Positions 50,834-62,438 of a DNA stretch of 64,000 nucleotides are shown one piece after another (the stretch's first letter is position 1; the number at the start of each line of letters is the position of its first letter). The DNA lies in NCBI GenBank assembly GCA_027886175.1, contig JAJNNQ010000003.1:3494001-3558000 (forward strand), in the 5' to 3' direction. The notes beneath the pieces are model-generated. The model did no database searches, was not told the DNA's origin, and saw only the letters and a program-made list of their open reading frames with translations. Source of the stretch: Phylloscopus collybita (Eukaryota; Chordata; Aves; Passeriformes; Phylloscopidae). The position numbers and the translations under genes were made by a program.

Positions 50834-53800
50834 TGATGGAATGCATGTCAAGAATTAACTGCTGTTGTGCAAAGCATTTCCATATGAGGAGATGCCTCTG
50901 AGTTGTGATTGTTACAGTGGAACAAATTGCATGTCAGTTTGAGTATTTGGAATGCAATGCAGCAAACAAAATGAGAAATGCTTCCATAAAATACATGGAG
51001 GTACGACTTAAACTTGGAGCCCTGAATTTGGTTATAATACAGTCCAAATGATGTGAGAAGTAGATTGTGTAATCATTTCTTGGTGAGAAATTGTCTCAGT
51101 GTATTGGCTGTTTAGCCAATATACTTTATTTTCACCTCCAGTGATGTCAATTTGCAGGTGTGAGGAAAGCTTGTCTTCCTAGCATTAAATGAGGTCTTAA
51201 AGTAGGTTTACTTTTTTGAGCTGAACTGAATAATGTAGTGGCATCTCCTTCCATTTCTTTGGGTGGGTTATCTTACACTTGGAGGCTTTGCAGTTAAAAA
51301 AAATTTGCAGGTTTTTCTGGTGAAAATAAGGACCTGGTTTGCTAGTGGTGCATTTAAATTTGTACCACAGTTAAATTTTGTATTAAATTTGTACATCAAG
51401 TGAGATTAAGAATTTCTCTTAGTTGAAGTGATGCTGGCAACTGAGAGTGAGTCATTGACAAATTTTGATTTTAGGCTACTGAATTTTACCAAACTTTTGT
51501 TTCCAGCTGAAACCTCAAGCCCTTCTTCCCATTCCTGCCTGCTCAGAATCCGTAGGGTTGCAGTAAACCCTCACTACTCCTGAGCAGCAGCTACTCCAGC
51601 ATTTGAGGCTTGGATAATGGGAGTTTTACTAAGCATGGTTTAAATGCTTTGGCATAAAAGTTTATGGTGGTTTCATCCCCCCATTTCCCCATCCCTGCCT
51701 CCCCCAATCCTTTAATTTGCAGTTGAAGTCTGCGATGTCTCTCGTCTTGGTGAACGTGAACATCACACTGAACAAAAAATGCTCTTTTTAGCCCGTGCAC
51801 TACAGGATGTTGCCACCAGGTAGAGCTCATGCTGGTCAGCATTACAGCACAGAATCCCATTCCTCAAGACTTTGCACTTAAAGCCTTCTGTTTCACAGTT
51901 CCTAGAGGAATATTAATTTTGAATTTAGTCTTTTAACAGATGGCAAAGTGCTCTTTCCCTCTTTTTCTGCCCCAGTATATTCACTGTCAGGAGGCTTAAA
52001 GATAATGAATGAGTGCCGTGGTGGTACTGTACTTTCCCTGATTTATGATGTTTTCCTGCTCTTCAGGATAAAAATGAGATCAAGACTTTCTCCTAAACTC
52101 TGAAGTAGCTGTAGAGACAGGGTAATAAAATCTGATAGCCTGAAGTTGCTGTATTTATCAAAGATGAACTTGAACTGTAAATATTTTACAGTTTTAGAAA
52201 TTCCTGGGTTTGTATCAGAGACATCATAAAATGGTTCTAAATCTCACCAGAGGTTTAGAAATTTCCTGCTCATAGTCACAGTAGCTTACACATACTGTAT
52301 GATTCTTAAATCTGCACATTTAAGGTAAGAAAGTGAAGGGAAATGTCCCTTCCCTTTTAATGGGATTTGATGTCTCACATTCCCCTCCAAAAATACACTG
52401 CAAGAGGAAAAAAACTTGCCAGGTTTCTTTAGGTGTAATTGTTATGGAATGTTGCTATAATTTAGTTACTTATGCAATTAGTTTAATGTGCTTGAAATGT
52501 GGTTTTTTGCAGTATTTCTTGGGAAAATTGCCTGGGTTTTGCTTCAACTTTTCCTCTGCATTGTTTATATCCAGCATTGCTTGATTTTCCTGGTTCTAGG
52601 CGTGCCATGATCTAGGCATGACAGGCTGTAGAGTGTTTTTAATAAATTTGAAGAAACCCCCTGGTGAGGAGGGATGAGATGATCTGTGGTGGCAGACCTG
52701 GTCTCCAGGTGACTTTTTAGCAGAACTTTGATGGGAGTGGCACTCTGGCTCCCAGGGGGTTAACAGCCCATATTGCAGACTTGTGTTATTCACCAATTAA
52801 ATACCTTCTCTCTTTGAACACAGTTAATAGATTTCCTTCCTCTGAAATTCGAGCCTGTTATTGCTTACGTTCCCTCTCAAATCTATTGCTTTTAATTTAT
52901 TTCTGAGGAGAAAGAAATTTCCTTTCATTACTGCGAAATCAAAGCATTTGAAAATGATGTACTGAACATATGTAGTTTGTGCTTTGGATTCCGGGCTAGC
53001 CTTGGTTTTAAACTAATCATTAGTTGTTTTTCTGGAGGGGAACTTGATATTTCTGCCTTTGGTGTGAGATGATGTGGGCTTTAATGTGTACACCGAGCTC
53101 CCTTCCAGTGCCTTTGACCTGTGGATGAATATTTGTGTGTGGGAAGGGGAATGTTGTTTAAGTCACAGTGCTGACTCCTGTTTTTGTGTTCTTTAGTAGA
53201 AACACCTTGCTGTCTTCCCTTTGTAACTCAGAGCAGAACTTGGCACAAAATCTTGTTTAGAAGAGAATGCCATGCCCGGACCATGGTTTTATGTACAGAA
53301 CCTAATTCAATACTGAAAACTTTGCATAATATCTCAAGGATGTGCCTGAGAAGAGGCTTTATAGGCTGCTCAGTGCTGTTTTTTAACAAAGCAATCCCCA
53401 TAAATTATGAAACAATTGGGTATTTTGGGCCTGGTCTTCTCAGGTTGGAATATTCCTCTATAGGAAATGAGTTTTTAGCCACCTCAACCCTCAGGAGACT
53501 CTTCAGTGGTTGCCCTTCAGTTTGTAATTGCTGGTGCTCTCCCTGCCTGACCAATGCACCATCAATGGTGAAAAATACAGCTGTATCAACTTCTCTCATC
53601 ATTATATTGCTTATATCTTATAATTGTGTGTCAAAGCCTGTCCATCCCTCTCTGTAGAGTAACACTAGGAACTGTGGGTTATTTAGAACCTCAGCATGAG
53701 TTTCTAATCCCAAAGATATAAATTTAGATTTTCCCCCCTTCTAGTTTGCCACTGCTGAACACTAATCCACTAATGCATGCATGTTAGTTTTTCTGTGGTT

Positions 53801-56800
53801 AAGATCAATTAAATATTTAGCTTAACCAAGTGTTCTTAGTGTAAAAAGCAAGCAAACAAAAACCCCAAACCACACAAAACCCCTCGAAAAATGGACATGG
53901 GTATCACTGGTATCAAGCTAATGATTAATAGGGGTGTAGAAGACTTGGAATATTTTAACACCTTAAATGTTGGCATGTAGGGATTTTTCTTACATCTATT
54001 GCATACATTAGATGTAATCACGTTTGTTTCAGTTTGACAGGAAGCTATATATTGCATGTTATTTTAAAAGTAAGCTTTAAAAAAGGAGTTCTGCTTTGAA
54101 AATGTTAAAATCTGGCAACCACCAGGAAAAGCAGTTCACAATTCCTAGATAGGGTTGCCGAAATAGAACTGAGCATTTCAGTACCTCGTAACTCATTTCA
54201 TTGTCAAACAGTGTGGCACTTGCTGTAAACCGGAGTGAATGACAAAGTGGTGTGACACTTTGAATGATTCTTTTTGTTAATGTTTGAACATCAGGTCCCT
54301 TTGTGCCTTCCTGCCAAGAGAGGCTCAGGTGTGTGCACCTGGCAGGTTTGCTGGGGGACCTGTGTGGCACACTCCTCTGCAGGGGAATGATAATGACAAT
54401 TGGGTGTAGTAAATGTGAATTTACACCTACAGGTGACTGCAGCTACTCAGCACTTTCCTCTCTCATTTGACACTTTTACATCCTCAATTTAGTCTGGATT
54501 TTGAACCCTTATCTGCTTTGTCTTAACAACGAGACCATGCCAACTACTTCTTAGCCTCCTTTCTGTGATACCCCATGTTGTTTTCTAATTAAAAGAGAGA
54601 TCCTTGGGGCACTGGTCCTTAAGTTTGTAAAGCTGAGTGTTTGTGCTGCTTGGGGCTTTGCAAAGCCCGGTCGTTGGCAGTGCTGCTGGTGCTCTCCTGG
54701 ATGTAGTAGACAAAACTACAAAACTGGGTGTTGCTGGGTTTGAATCTACGTGACACCAAAAGAAATAAATAAAAAAATCATTCTCTGATTTTAAAATGCA
54801 AAAAAAAAAAAAAAAAGGTGGCTCGGCCAATCATGGTTAAATGATCTGGATGTGCATGTTTACCTTCTGCTTTTCTTGCCAACCAAAATAGATTATTCTG
54901 TCCTGGGGGAGGGAGGAGGGTGGTTAAGTAGAAGGTAAACGACAGGCGCCGCACTTTGATAGCGGCCAGAACTGAAAATCTTATTGTTGTTATAATAGCT
55001 GAGTGCGTAATTAATCATCTCCTATTGATTTGCTCTTCATCTAGATGCAGGGCACAAAGGCTGGAGGAACTCTCATGTTGTTTAGCTGCTCCATCTAATC
55101 AAAGAGAGGATGTGAGCAAGACACAGCAGTGCATTAGTAAGCTGTGGGACGAGGGGAGCCTTGTGTGGTGGACCTTCATCCACGGAGCCAGAGAGCAGCA
55201 GTGATAATGAGACCTAATCTAAATGAGCTCTGTGCTTACAATCCATGTCCCAGAGGGGCTATAAACATCACAAATATTGATACAGGATCAGGAGAGAGCA
55301 GGGATTGATTAGTGGTCAAGGGAGCAGGATGTCCTAATTGTCTCTGGTAGTGCTGATTAATTTTATCAGGGAAATGAGCCTTAAATAGATTAAAGGTAGA
55401 AAGGGGAGCTTGGCATTTTAAAAAAATAAAAGCCTTTTCTGTCACTCTGGCCTTTGTGAATTATTAAGCAATATGTATCTAGAGACAAAATTTATGTATA
55501 TAAACAAATATATGGAACTTGTTCTTTGGACCTTTTGTTTCTGTGGCCTGTTTCCTGATTTGACTCTTCTGTGTTCAAATAAAATTTAGGTTTTTTTCTC
55601 CTTTCCAATTGAGGTCATATAGATTAGAAACTTTTAATCAACATCTCTTTTGCATACCACATCATGCTGCTGGCTGTTTCTCCTCTATGGTGCCATATGT
55701 TTCTTCAGGGTGCCACCTTGTCTTTTCAGAGGTCTTTTTAATAAGACAATGGTGATGTTTTGCTGGGATGTTGGAGGTGTGAGGGGATTCAGACAGTTAA
55801 CCTGAAAAACTTCTAAGCAAATCCTTTGTAGCAGTGTACAACTATTTTCAGATCAACATCAGTGTATCTCTAGTGCAAAAAAACAGTCATCATCACAGCA
55901 GTGGAGAATTTAGCCCTGACTGTAATCTTGGTTCCCTTAAGAAAACTCTTTATTTGATCTTTTCAAACTAAAACTGAATAAGCAGGCTGTGGTTTCCTAA
56001 ACTTTTTATAACAGCATAAGGGGAAGGAGCAGCAACCAATTAGTGTTTTGAAAATACAGAATTCCAGCAAGTTGCTCCTTATGACAGGTTTCATCTATTG
56101 ACTGATTTATGGGAAGATCAATAGTGTTCAGGCTGCAAATTCGTCAGCTGAGGCAATGCAGGCTGCAACATCTCATTTTTAGGGAGATGTTAACAGCTCT
56201 CTGACTTAGTGTAGAAGGTGGTGTCATTCACAGAGCCTCTGTGGAAAGACCTGAAATCAGACAGCCAAATTCGCGTTCGTTAACGTTTTGATTTAAAGTT
56301 TGTGCTGCTGAAAGAAATCTTTAGGGGTATCTTGATGTTTGTTTACTCTCTTGCTGCTGTTAAATCTACCTACCCTTAGCTTCTTGTCTTGAGCTGGGAA
56401 AAAGTAGATGGGTAGAAGGAGAGATTTACTTCAGCATTCCAGGTGTGGGGCGGAAAAAGAAAATATCCCTGTGACAGAGAGGTGGACATCTCCTTAGTTA
56501 TCCATGGATAGATGGACCTTTACAAATGGAAATGTCCATGGCCAGGTTGGACACTTGGAGCTTGGAGATTGCTCCAGGGCTTAGAGCAGCCTGGGACAGT
56601 GGAAGGTGTCTCAGCCCATGGCAGGGGGCTGGAACTGATCTTTAAGGTCCTTTCCAATTCAAACCATTCTGTGATTTTTGTGGTAGATACTACTCCTTCT
56701 CTTTTTAAAATTCCAAACACAGGAATGAATTACATCCCACCTGGAGATGCTTTTAATTTTCCCTGAACTTTTCCCGTTGTGCAGTGGTTCACAGGCACCA

Positions 56801-59800
56801 CAGCCATGTGATTAGCCCAGGCTGCTCTTGCTCTGTGTTGGTCTAATTATCTGTTCATTAGAATCTCAAGTCTTGAGCTGGAAGTGTGCAGGGTGTCTTT
56901 GTTTAAAGGGCAGTCTCCTAATGCAAATATTAAGAGAGCTTTCTGCCTCGCCTGAGTCAGACTGACAAGCTAATAATAGCCTTGGTGTTAGCCTTGGCTA
57001 GCACAGAGCACCAGTGCAAAAAGGTTTTAAGGGACTGGGGTATCAATCAAATCGTGGCCCCTAATAGGCCTTTGAGCCTTTTGCTTGTTTTAACACTTGA
57101 ACTCCCGTCAGGAAATACCTTAAAGAAATAGCTGCAAAGGGCAGGGCAGGAAAATAGCTGTTCTCCAACACACCTCTACGTCCACTTGAGGCTTCAGCTT
57201 AGTCCTGGATGGCCTCTAATTAGCAGAGTCCCACAGTGCTAAATGGCACCTTCAGGAGCTGTAGCCTTCTTCCAGAAGCTGCTCTGAAGTTGAGAGGTGA
57301 GGTGTCAAGTGAGTCAGAAGGCTTCAAAGCTGCCGTGTTGACTTGTGTGTGTGGGGAGCTGTGAAGGTGCTGAATTGTTGGAGAGGGGCATGTTTGATTC
57401 CCAGCTTTGCCAGCACAGGATTACATGTTATGCAATTGCTGCAATTTAATTATAGTGTTTCAGCAGTTTTGATATCTGCCTTTAAATTATCCCATGGGCA
57501 CCAAGGAGGAATGGCTTCCTTTGAATGAATCTTCATAAACATATGACTCTGCTGCTGGCTTGTTTTGTTCCCTGAGCGTCATTTGTTCCCATTAACTGCA
57601 TCCTAGAAGTCAATACTACTATTCCTGGAATCATGGCAAGTATCACATGAGGAGGAACTTGTGGGATGGGCTCAGTGTGTCATTACAACAATTGTCAGCT
57701 CCTCTCTTTTATTTATGGAAGAGCGATGCATATGAATGTACCTTGATCTGGAAAGTTTTAGGCAATTCTAATAAAAGGAGATATGCATGAATTATCAGAA
57801 CACGATGTTCTATTCACTGGAGGGAGAGTCATTTTAAAAAGCCTGCTAAGTGAGGCATGGTTGCTAAGTAAGGCAAGGGTTTTATTAGACCAACTGACGT
57901 AATGGAAAGAAAAAAAAAAGAAAATCAGACAAGATTTTGGGTGCACAAAGATCTTCTTTGGATGGGAAACAAATGGCAGACTTTGTGCTAAGAATGGCTT
58001 GGGAACAATGGCTCTGAGCTTCAGCTAAATATGTTAAATAGGGAGGTATTTCTGGAGGGAAGGGGTGGCTGGGACACATGGGAAAGGATTGCTAAGTAAT
58101 GGAGATGGCATTGGGAATGTGGGGGAAGGCTGGTCTCTTGAGGAATTTAAGGTAATCTGAACCTGGGCTGTGACCATCTCCTGTTCTGCACCCAGGGCAG
58201 ACCTGAGGAATGGGAAATACAGAGCAATATTGAGTATGGAGCGTGCATGAGAGGAGGAAGCATGTGGAGGGATGTCCACTGGCAATGTGGTTTAGGATGC
58301 TAGAGAGGATTGCTCTAATTGCTCCAAAGCCTGGGAGAAACAGATATTCTAGTTCAGGCAAGTAACTTCTGTCAAGGTCAGGTGTTCCAGTACAACTGGA
58401 TTCTTTACTTTTTTTTCCATGATGATACAGGACAACCAGAGCTTACAGCTGTGGGCTTTCTCCTCCTAACTTCCTTTTTACATGGGCTACCTGAATTCCT
58501 GAGGGCTGTTTGGACTCAATCTGCTCTGTTCCTCCTCCTGAAGTGTCCTTGTTGTGCAAAGGTTCTCTTTACCCTGAGATGATGTCCCAGGTGTTCCCTT
58601 GGGAGCTGTGATGCCTTTGGGAGCCCTGCCTGGATGTCCCATTCTCCATGGGGTAATGACAGCGTTCTGCACAGCACTGGGACTATTGTGGGTTTGATCC
58701 AGGCAGGGCTTCTTCCAAGTGCTCAGCCCAGCAGTAAAACTGATCACGACTATAATGCTTTTTTGTTCTGCACAGGCTTAATTTAATGATATTTGTAAAC
58801 TACTTGAAGACCTGTGGATGAAAGATGTTCTCTCGTTAGCAAGGCTGCCTTCTGTGGTGCTCAGGCTTAACAGGGATCCTCAGGGATAAAAAGCTCCATA
58901 AATCCTGAATGAGATATTAACAATGCCCAGTGTAAGTGATGATGACCAACTGCCAGGCAGCTCTTGGGCTACAGCTGCTCTCTTATTAGTGCCACCCCCA
59001 GGTTTTCTGGGCCCTACTTGTGACAAGTGACAGAGGAAACAAGTGTGACAGGGTGTTACTGGAGCACCCTCGAGCTTGGAGAGGGCTCAGACTGAAATTT
59101 GGGGAAGGACTTGTCTGCTGAATGGTGCTGTAGCCAGGGTGAGTGTAGAAGGTCCCTGTTCCCCCCCCCTGTGTTTGAGTTCTTGAGGCTTGTCCTTGCA
59201 AAGCCTCACTGGGGATGTCTTGGGGAATTGGTGATTAAATTATTGCACTAACGATCTATAAACTACTCCAAAAAAAAAAAATAAAAATCAGTGAATTAAT
59301 GTCATTCGTGTCACAACAGGTTCCTGCCTTCAAAGATGACAAAACCCCTCATGCTTTATGGGTTTAGTTAGACCCTGAATGTTTGATGCTGTTGTTTTCT
59401 GTCATTCCTGATTTATACCAGGGCAAAGAAACCGGGATAAGGCAGACAAAATCTCTGCAAAACCACCTGCATGTAACTTTTTTTTGACCCTCCATGCCTC
59501 CTGCAGTCCTGCTATTTTTGTAACTCTGGCTGGGTAGCAGGATGAAGATTACATATCATCCTCCAAAGCAGCGCTTTTATTTTGGTCCTGTTATTTTAGG
59601 AATAATCAGCAGAGAACAAGGAGACTTCCTCTTACGAATTTTGTGTTTCCCTGAGGGGACTGATAGCGAGAGGGGCTCTCACAGAATACACAATTTCCCT
59701 AGAAATAGTTTAGATAAATCTTATCTGCCCTTGAATCTGTGGTAAATCTCACTGACTTGTGCAGAGCGTGAGTTTCAGTGCATTGTTCACGTGCTGCCTT

Positions 59801-62438
59801 CTAAAGCTTGGAGCTGCAGTGTGTTCAAACACCAGTAAAAACTGTTTCAAACTGTTTAGTTTACATAAAAAACAGCATAGTTTTGTGTCTGTTTCTCTAG
59901 ATGCCTAAATTTGGTGTTAGAAATAAAAAATGATCTTTTTTTCTTTCCCTCCCCAGGCCCAATGTGTGCCCGGTGTTGGAGCTGGCACTGGTGGGACACC
60001 AGGAGCCCTGTGTTCAGTCCTTCAGTAGGATGGTCAAGATGTGGAAACAAGGCTGCACAAAGAGGAGGTGGTGTGTGAGCTATGAGAGAAGGTAATACAT
60101 TATCCATTGGTATAAATGGGTTTTGTTGCTGATCTTTGTGCGAGTTCTCTTTTTTTTTTTTTTTTTTTGTGAGAGAAGTTGTGAACTGCTTCATCTGAAA
60201 TGTGTGGTTATGGGCATCGTGTCCTCCTGAGATTTGACTTAAAATCTGTTATTACTGAGTAGGAAATGTGACTTTTTAATGTGTTTTGGGTTGCTCATGA
60301 GCTTTGTGGCTGGCTTTAGATTCAGAATTTTATGCTATCAGAAAATGTTCCTGTCTTGTTCTTGTTCAGGTGAAGCCCAGCTGTCAAGCCATTGACTTTG
60401 AAAAATTGAACTTCTTTCTATTTCTGTCACATGCTTAGAACTGATGGGAGATCTGACTCCCCCAACAGCTAAACCAAAAATTGATTGCAAAAAAAAAAAA
60501 AAAAAAAAGTAAAAAAAAAATTACTAATCTTTGACTAGCCTGAATACAAATTGTTCAGTATAATATGTGGCCATAGCATATCAGAGCTATTGGATGTTAT
60601 CAGGATGCAGTTTGCTGTATTTTCTTCGCTTTTAACGAGGACTTCTGGTGGAGGCTGAAAAAAAATTCTCATAAATATGACATATGAGTGCAGTGTGCTG
60701 CTGGTGAGGTGGGGGTGAGTGGAACAGGGGTTGTGATTGCTCTCTTGAACTCCCTTTTTTTCCCCATAGGTCTGGGTACTACACGGTTTACAAGCAGGTG
60801 TACAGGATGGAGCAGCAGACTGTCTATAAGTGCTGCCCTGGCTGGGCCCAGAGGGACAAGGAACCCGGCTGCCTGCACTGTGAGTTGGGACAAAACTGTG
60901 ACAAACCAAGAGGTGACACCCTCAGGCCTTGCCTTCTTGCTGAACCCCCACTTCTAGATACAGGGATTTTGTTTCTTGTGATTTATAACTGGGATTTCCC
61001 CAGTGATGGGGGAATAAACAATTTAAAAAGTATCTTTAAAAATACAAAAGCACTCGTGTAAAAGTAGCAAATAGCTCTGATTTTAATTCACACAGCGAAA
61101 CAGTTGAGATTAACAGTCTAAACTCTAACTGGAGTTGTGGCAGCATTTTTGTGCCAGACTGGCTTTGACAGGCCAGCCAAATTTATTGCTGTTACCCAAA
61201 TTACGCAGAGAAATCTGCTGTGAGGCACTTGTTTCTTGGGTGTGGCACTTGCTGTGGAGTCTGACTGGTTTGGGCATTTTCACTTCTGCTGTTGCCATTG
61301 AAGCAGTTGTATTCCTACCCTGTGGTTCTCCTGGTTCACCTGATGAGAGCCCCTTTCTGTCACCAATTTCTAAGCGTGTTTGGATGTTCTCCTAAAAGAT
61401 GGAATTTAATTGAAATGAGAAGGCAGCACTTCAGCCACTGTTAACAAGACATCAGTGGAAGATGGCAACCTACTCAGTGTTTAGTTTTGTTACTGTTTAG
61501 TCAGTAATTGTGTCTTCTGTATGAAAGTTAGCATCTGTTCTTATTTATTTTTTAATCTTCGTACCAACTTCAGGGCTGCATTCAGAGAGCTCACTTTTAT
61601 GGTTGTGTCTTTGTAGTTAAAAAAACTGAAACGAGCCTGAGAGGTATTCCTGTTAGTTTCAGCCTGAATCTACATATTTAGTGTGCACCTGTTTAGCTGT
61701 AAGAAGTCAAAAATATGTTTACAATCTGTGTTTTAATCTCTGGTGTAAAAGAGTTTAAGGAATGTGAGCACCAGTGGCAAAATGAAATTTTCTTCCTGAA
61801 AGAGCAGTGCAGACTGGCTTTGAATTCTTCAAGGCACCAAAGTGGTTGAATTACTCTTTTATATGTGATACTCTTTGCAAGTTTGGCTCAAGCATGTGGA
61901 ATTTAAGTTACTGTAAATAAAACTGTTCTGTGTTAGAGGAAGGGAAGAATTATAATTCCCCTCCACATATATAATATCTCCCAATGCATCAGTGGTTTTT
62001 AACCATTCCTGCATTATTGTCTGGCAGTTTTTCTTATTTTATTTTGGACTCAGGCAGTGCTTTGAGTCCTGTCTTCTGCCTCTGAAGCACCTTCAAGTTA
62101 AACTGCAATATCATAGTCTTATTTTTATGAAATCTCTTCATGTCAACAAGGTGCTTACACCTATAGATACCAAGTCCTGCTGCAGCCCAACCTTTGCACT
62201 TAAATAAAAATCTGGGTTTCTTCATATTTGGGAGATCACACTGCAACAGGACTATGTCAGAAAGGCAGTTCTGGAGGATCCTTGGCACAAAATCAGCTGA
62301 AATACCCTGTCCCATTCTGTTTGTGTGCTCTAGTGCTCTGCACTGCTGCTACTTGCTTCAATGGAGGGAAATGCTCTGCAGAAGGATCCCAGGTGTGCCA
62401 GTGCCCTGCAGGATTCCAGGGTCCTCGCTGCCAGTATG
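47759..62438 (+). CDS. EGFEM1: EGFEM1, 5' part, four coding exons (signal, EMI, EGF)
   Basis: EGF-like and EMI domain-containing protein 1 is a predicted secreted or extracellular protein whose role is poorly known. Four exons (47759-47835, 59957-60091, 60770-60879, 62334-62438) join in phase to about 142 residues. Residues 1-17 are a signal peptide (MGAAPALLSVLLGCALA). An EMI domain follows from about 26, with NVCP, EPC, QGC..WC, YKCCPGW and PGC. The first EGF repeat then shows six cysteines in C-x4-C-x5-C-x7-C-x-C-x8-C order. All introns are GT-AG and the start has a good Kozak context. EMI plus EGF architecture also fits MEGF6, MEGF10 and MEGF11, but the divergent GOLIM4 neighbour points to EGFEM1. 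Further EGF repeats should lie to the right of the window. The human locus is annotated as a pseudogene (EGFEM1P), while the mouse gene is considered coding; no break is seen here. Confidence 0.85.
50731..50834. repeat. CTT-to-poly-T low-complexity tract
   Basis: About 100 bases of pure pyrimidine-like sequence start as CTT repeats, pass into T runs of 14-19 bases split by single G, and end in GTTT/GTTTT repeats. Apart from the G interruptions the strand has no purine. Confidence 0.95.
56533..56676 (+). mobile_element. CR1 LINE 3' fragment
   Basis: Sense CR1 tail: TGTCCATGGCCAGGTTGGAC, GCCTGGGACAGTGGAAGGTG, GATCTTTAAGGTCCTTTCCA and ATTCAAACCATTCTGTGATT. It is 5'-truncated, inside EGFEM1 intron 1, and has a small insertion after GGACACTTGGAGC. 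Confidence 0.88.
59957..60091 (+). CDS. EGFEM1: EGFEM1 coding exon 2 (EMI domain, first half)
   Basis: The 135-base exon encodes PNVCPVLELALVGHQEPCVQ and then SFSRMVKMWKQGCTKRRWCV plus SYER. NVC at the start and the paired GC/WC cysteines are typical of EMI domains. The acceptor CCCTCCCCAG ends at 59956 and the donor GTAATA starts at 60092. Its phase fits both neighbours. Confidence 0.88.
60092..62333 (+). other. EGFEM1 introns 2 and 3
   Basis: Intron 2 (60092-60769) carries a T run (60150-60168) and an A-rich run (60489-60520). Intron 3 (60880-62333) is AT-rich. No repeat family or extra exon was recognised. Confidence 0.75.
60770..60879 (+). CDS. EGFEM1: EGFEM1 coding exon 3 (EMI domain, second half)
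   Basis: The 110-base exon encodes SGYYTVYKQVYRMEQQTVYK and CCPGWAQRDKEPGCLH. The aromatic YYTVYKQVY strand and the CCPGW motif are hallmark EMI features. The acceptor TTCCCCATAG ends at 60769 and the donor GTGAGT starts at 60880. Confidence 0.9.
62334..62438 (+). CDS. EGFEM1: EGFEM1 coding exon 4 (first EGF-like domain)
   Basis: The 105-base exon encodes an EGF-like repeat, LLCTAATCFNGGKC followed by SAEGSQVCQCPAGFQGPRCQ and Y. It has all six cysteines and the conserved GF and GPRC elements. The acceptor GTGCTCTAG ends at 62333 and the donor GTGAGT starts at 62439. It ends in phase 1, as usual for EGF exons. The join GCLH-LLC has the spacing seen between EMI and EGF domains in MEGF6. Confidence 0.88.

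Larger units (their letters stand above)
47836..59956 (+). other. EGFEM1 intron 1
   Basis: This is a 12.1-kb intron between the signal-peptide exon and the first EMI exon. It holds the right half of the CpG island, a T-rich simple repeat (50731-50834), an A run (54800-54816) and one CR1 (56533-56676). Two candidate regulatory segments, near 54.95-55.2 and 56.9-57.1 kb, are described as findings. No other exon was identified. Confidence 0.75.

Noticed and set aside
59957..62438. Assignment of the plus-strand gene to MEGF6, MEGF10 or MEGF11
   Set aside because: The domain order fits these too, but the divergent GOLIM4 neighbour is specific to EGFEM1. Without the downstream exons this stays the main alternative.
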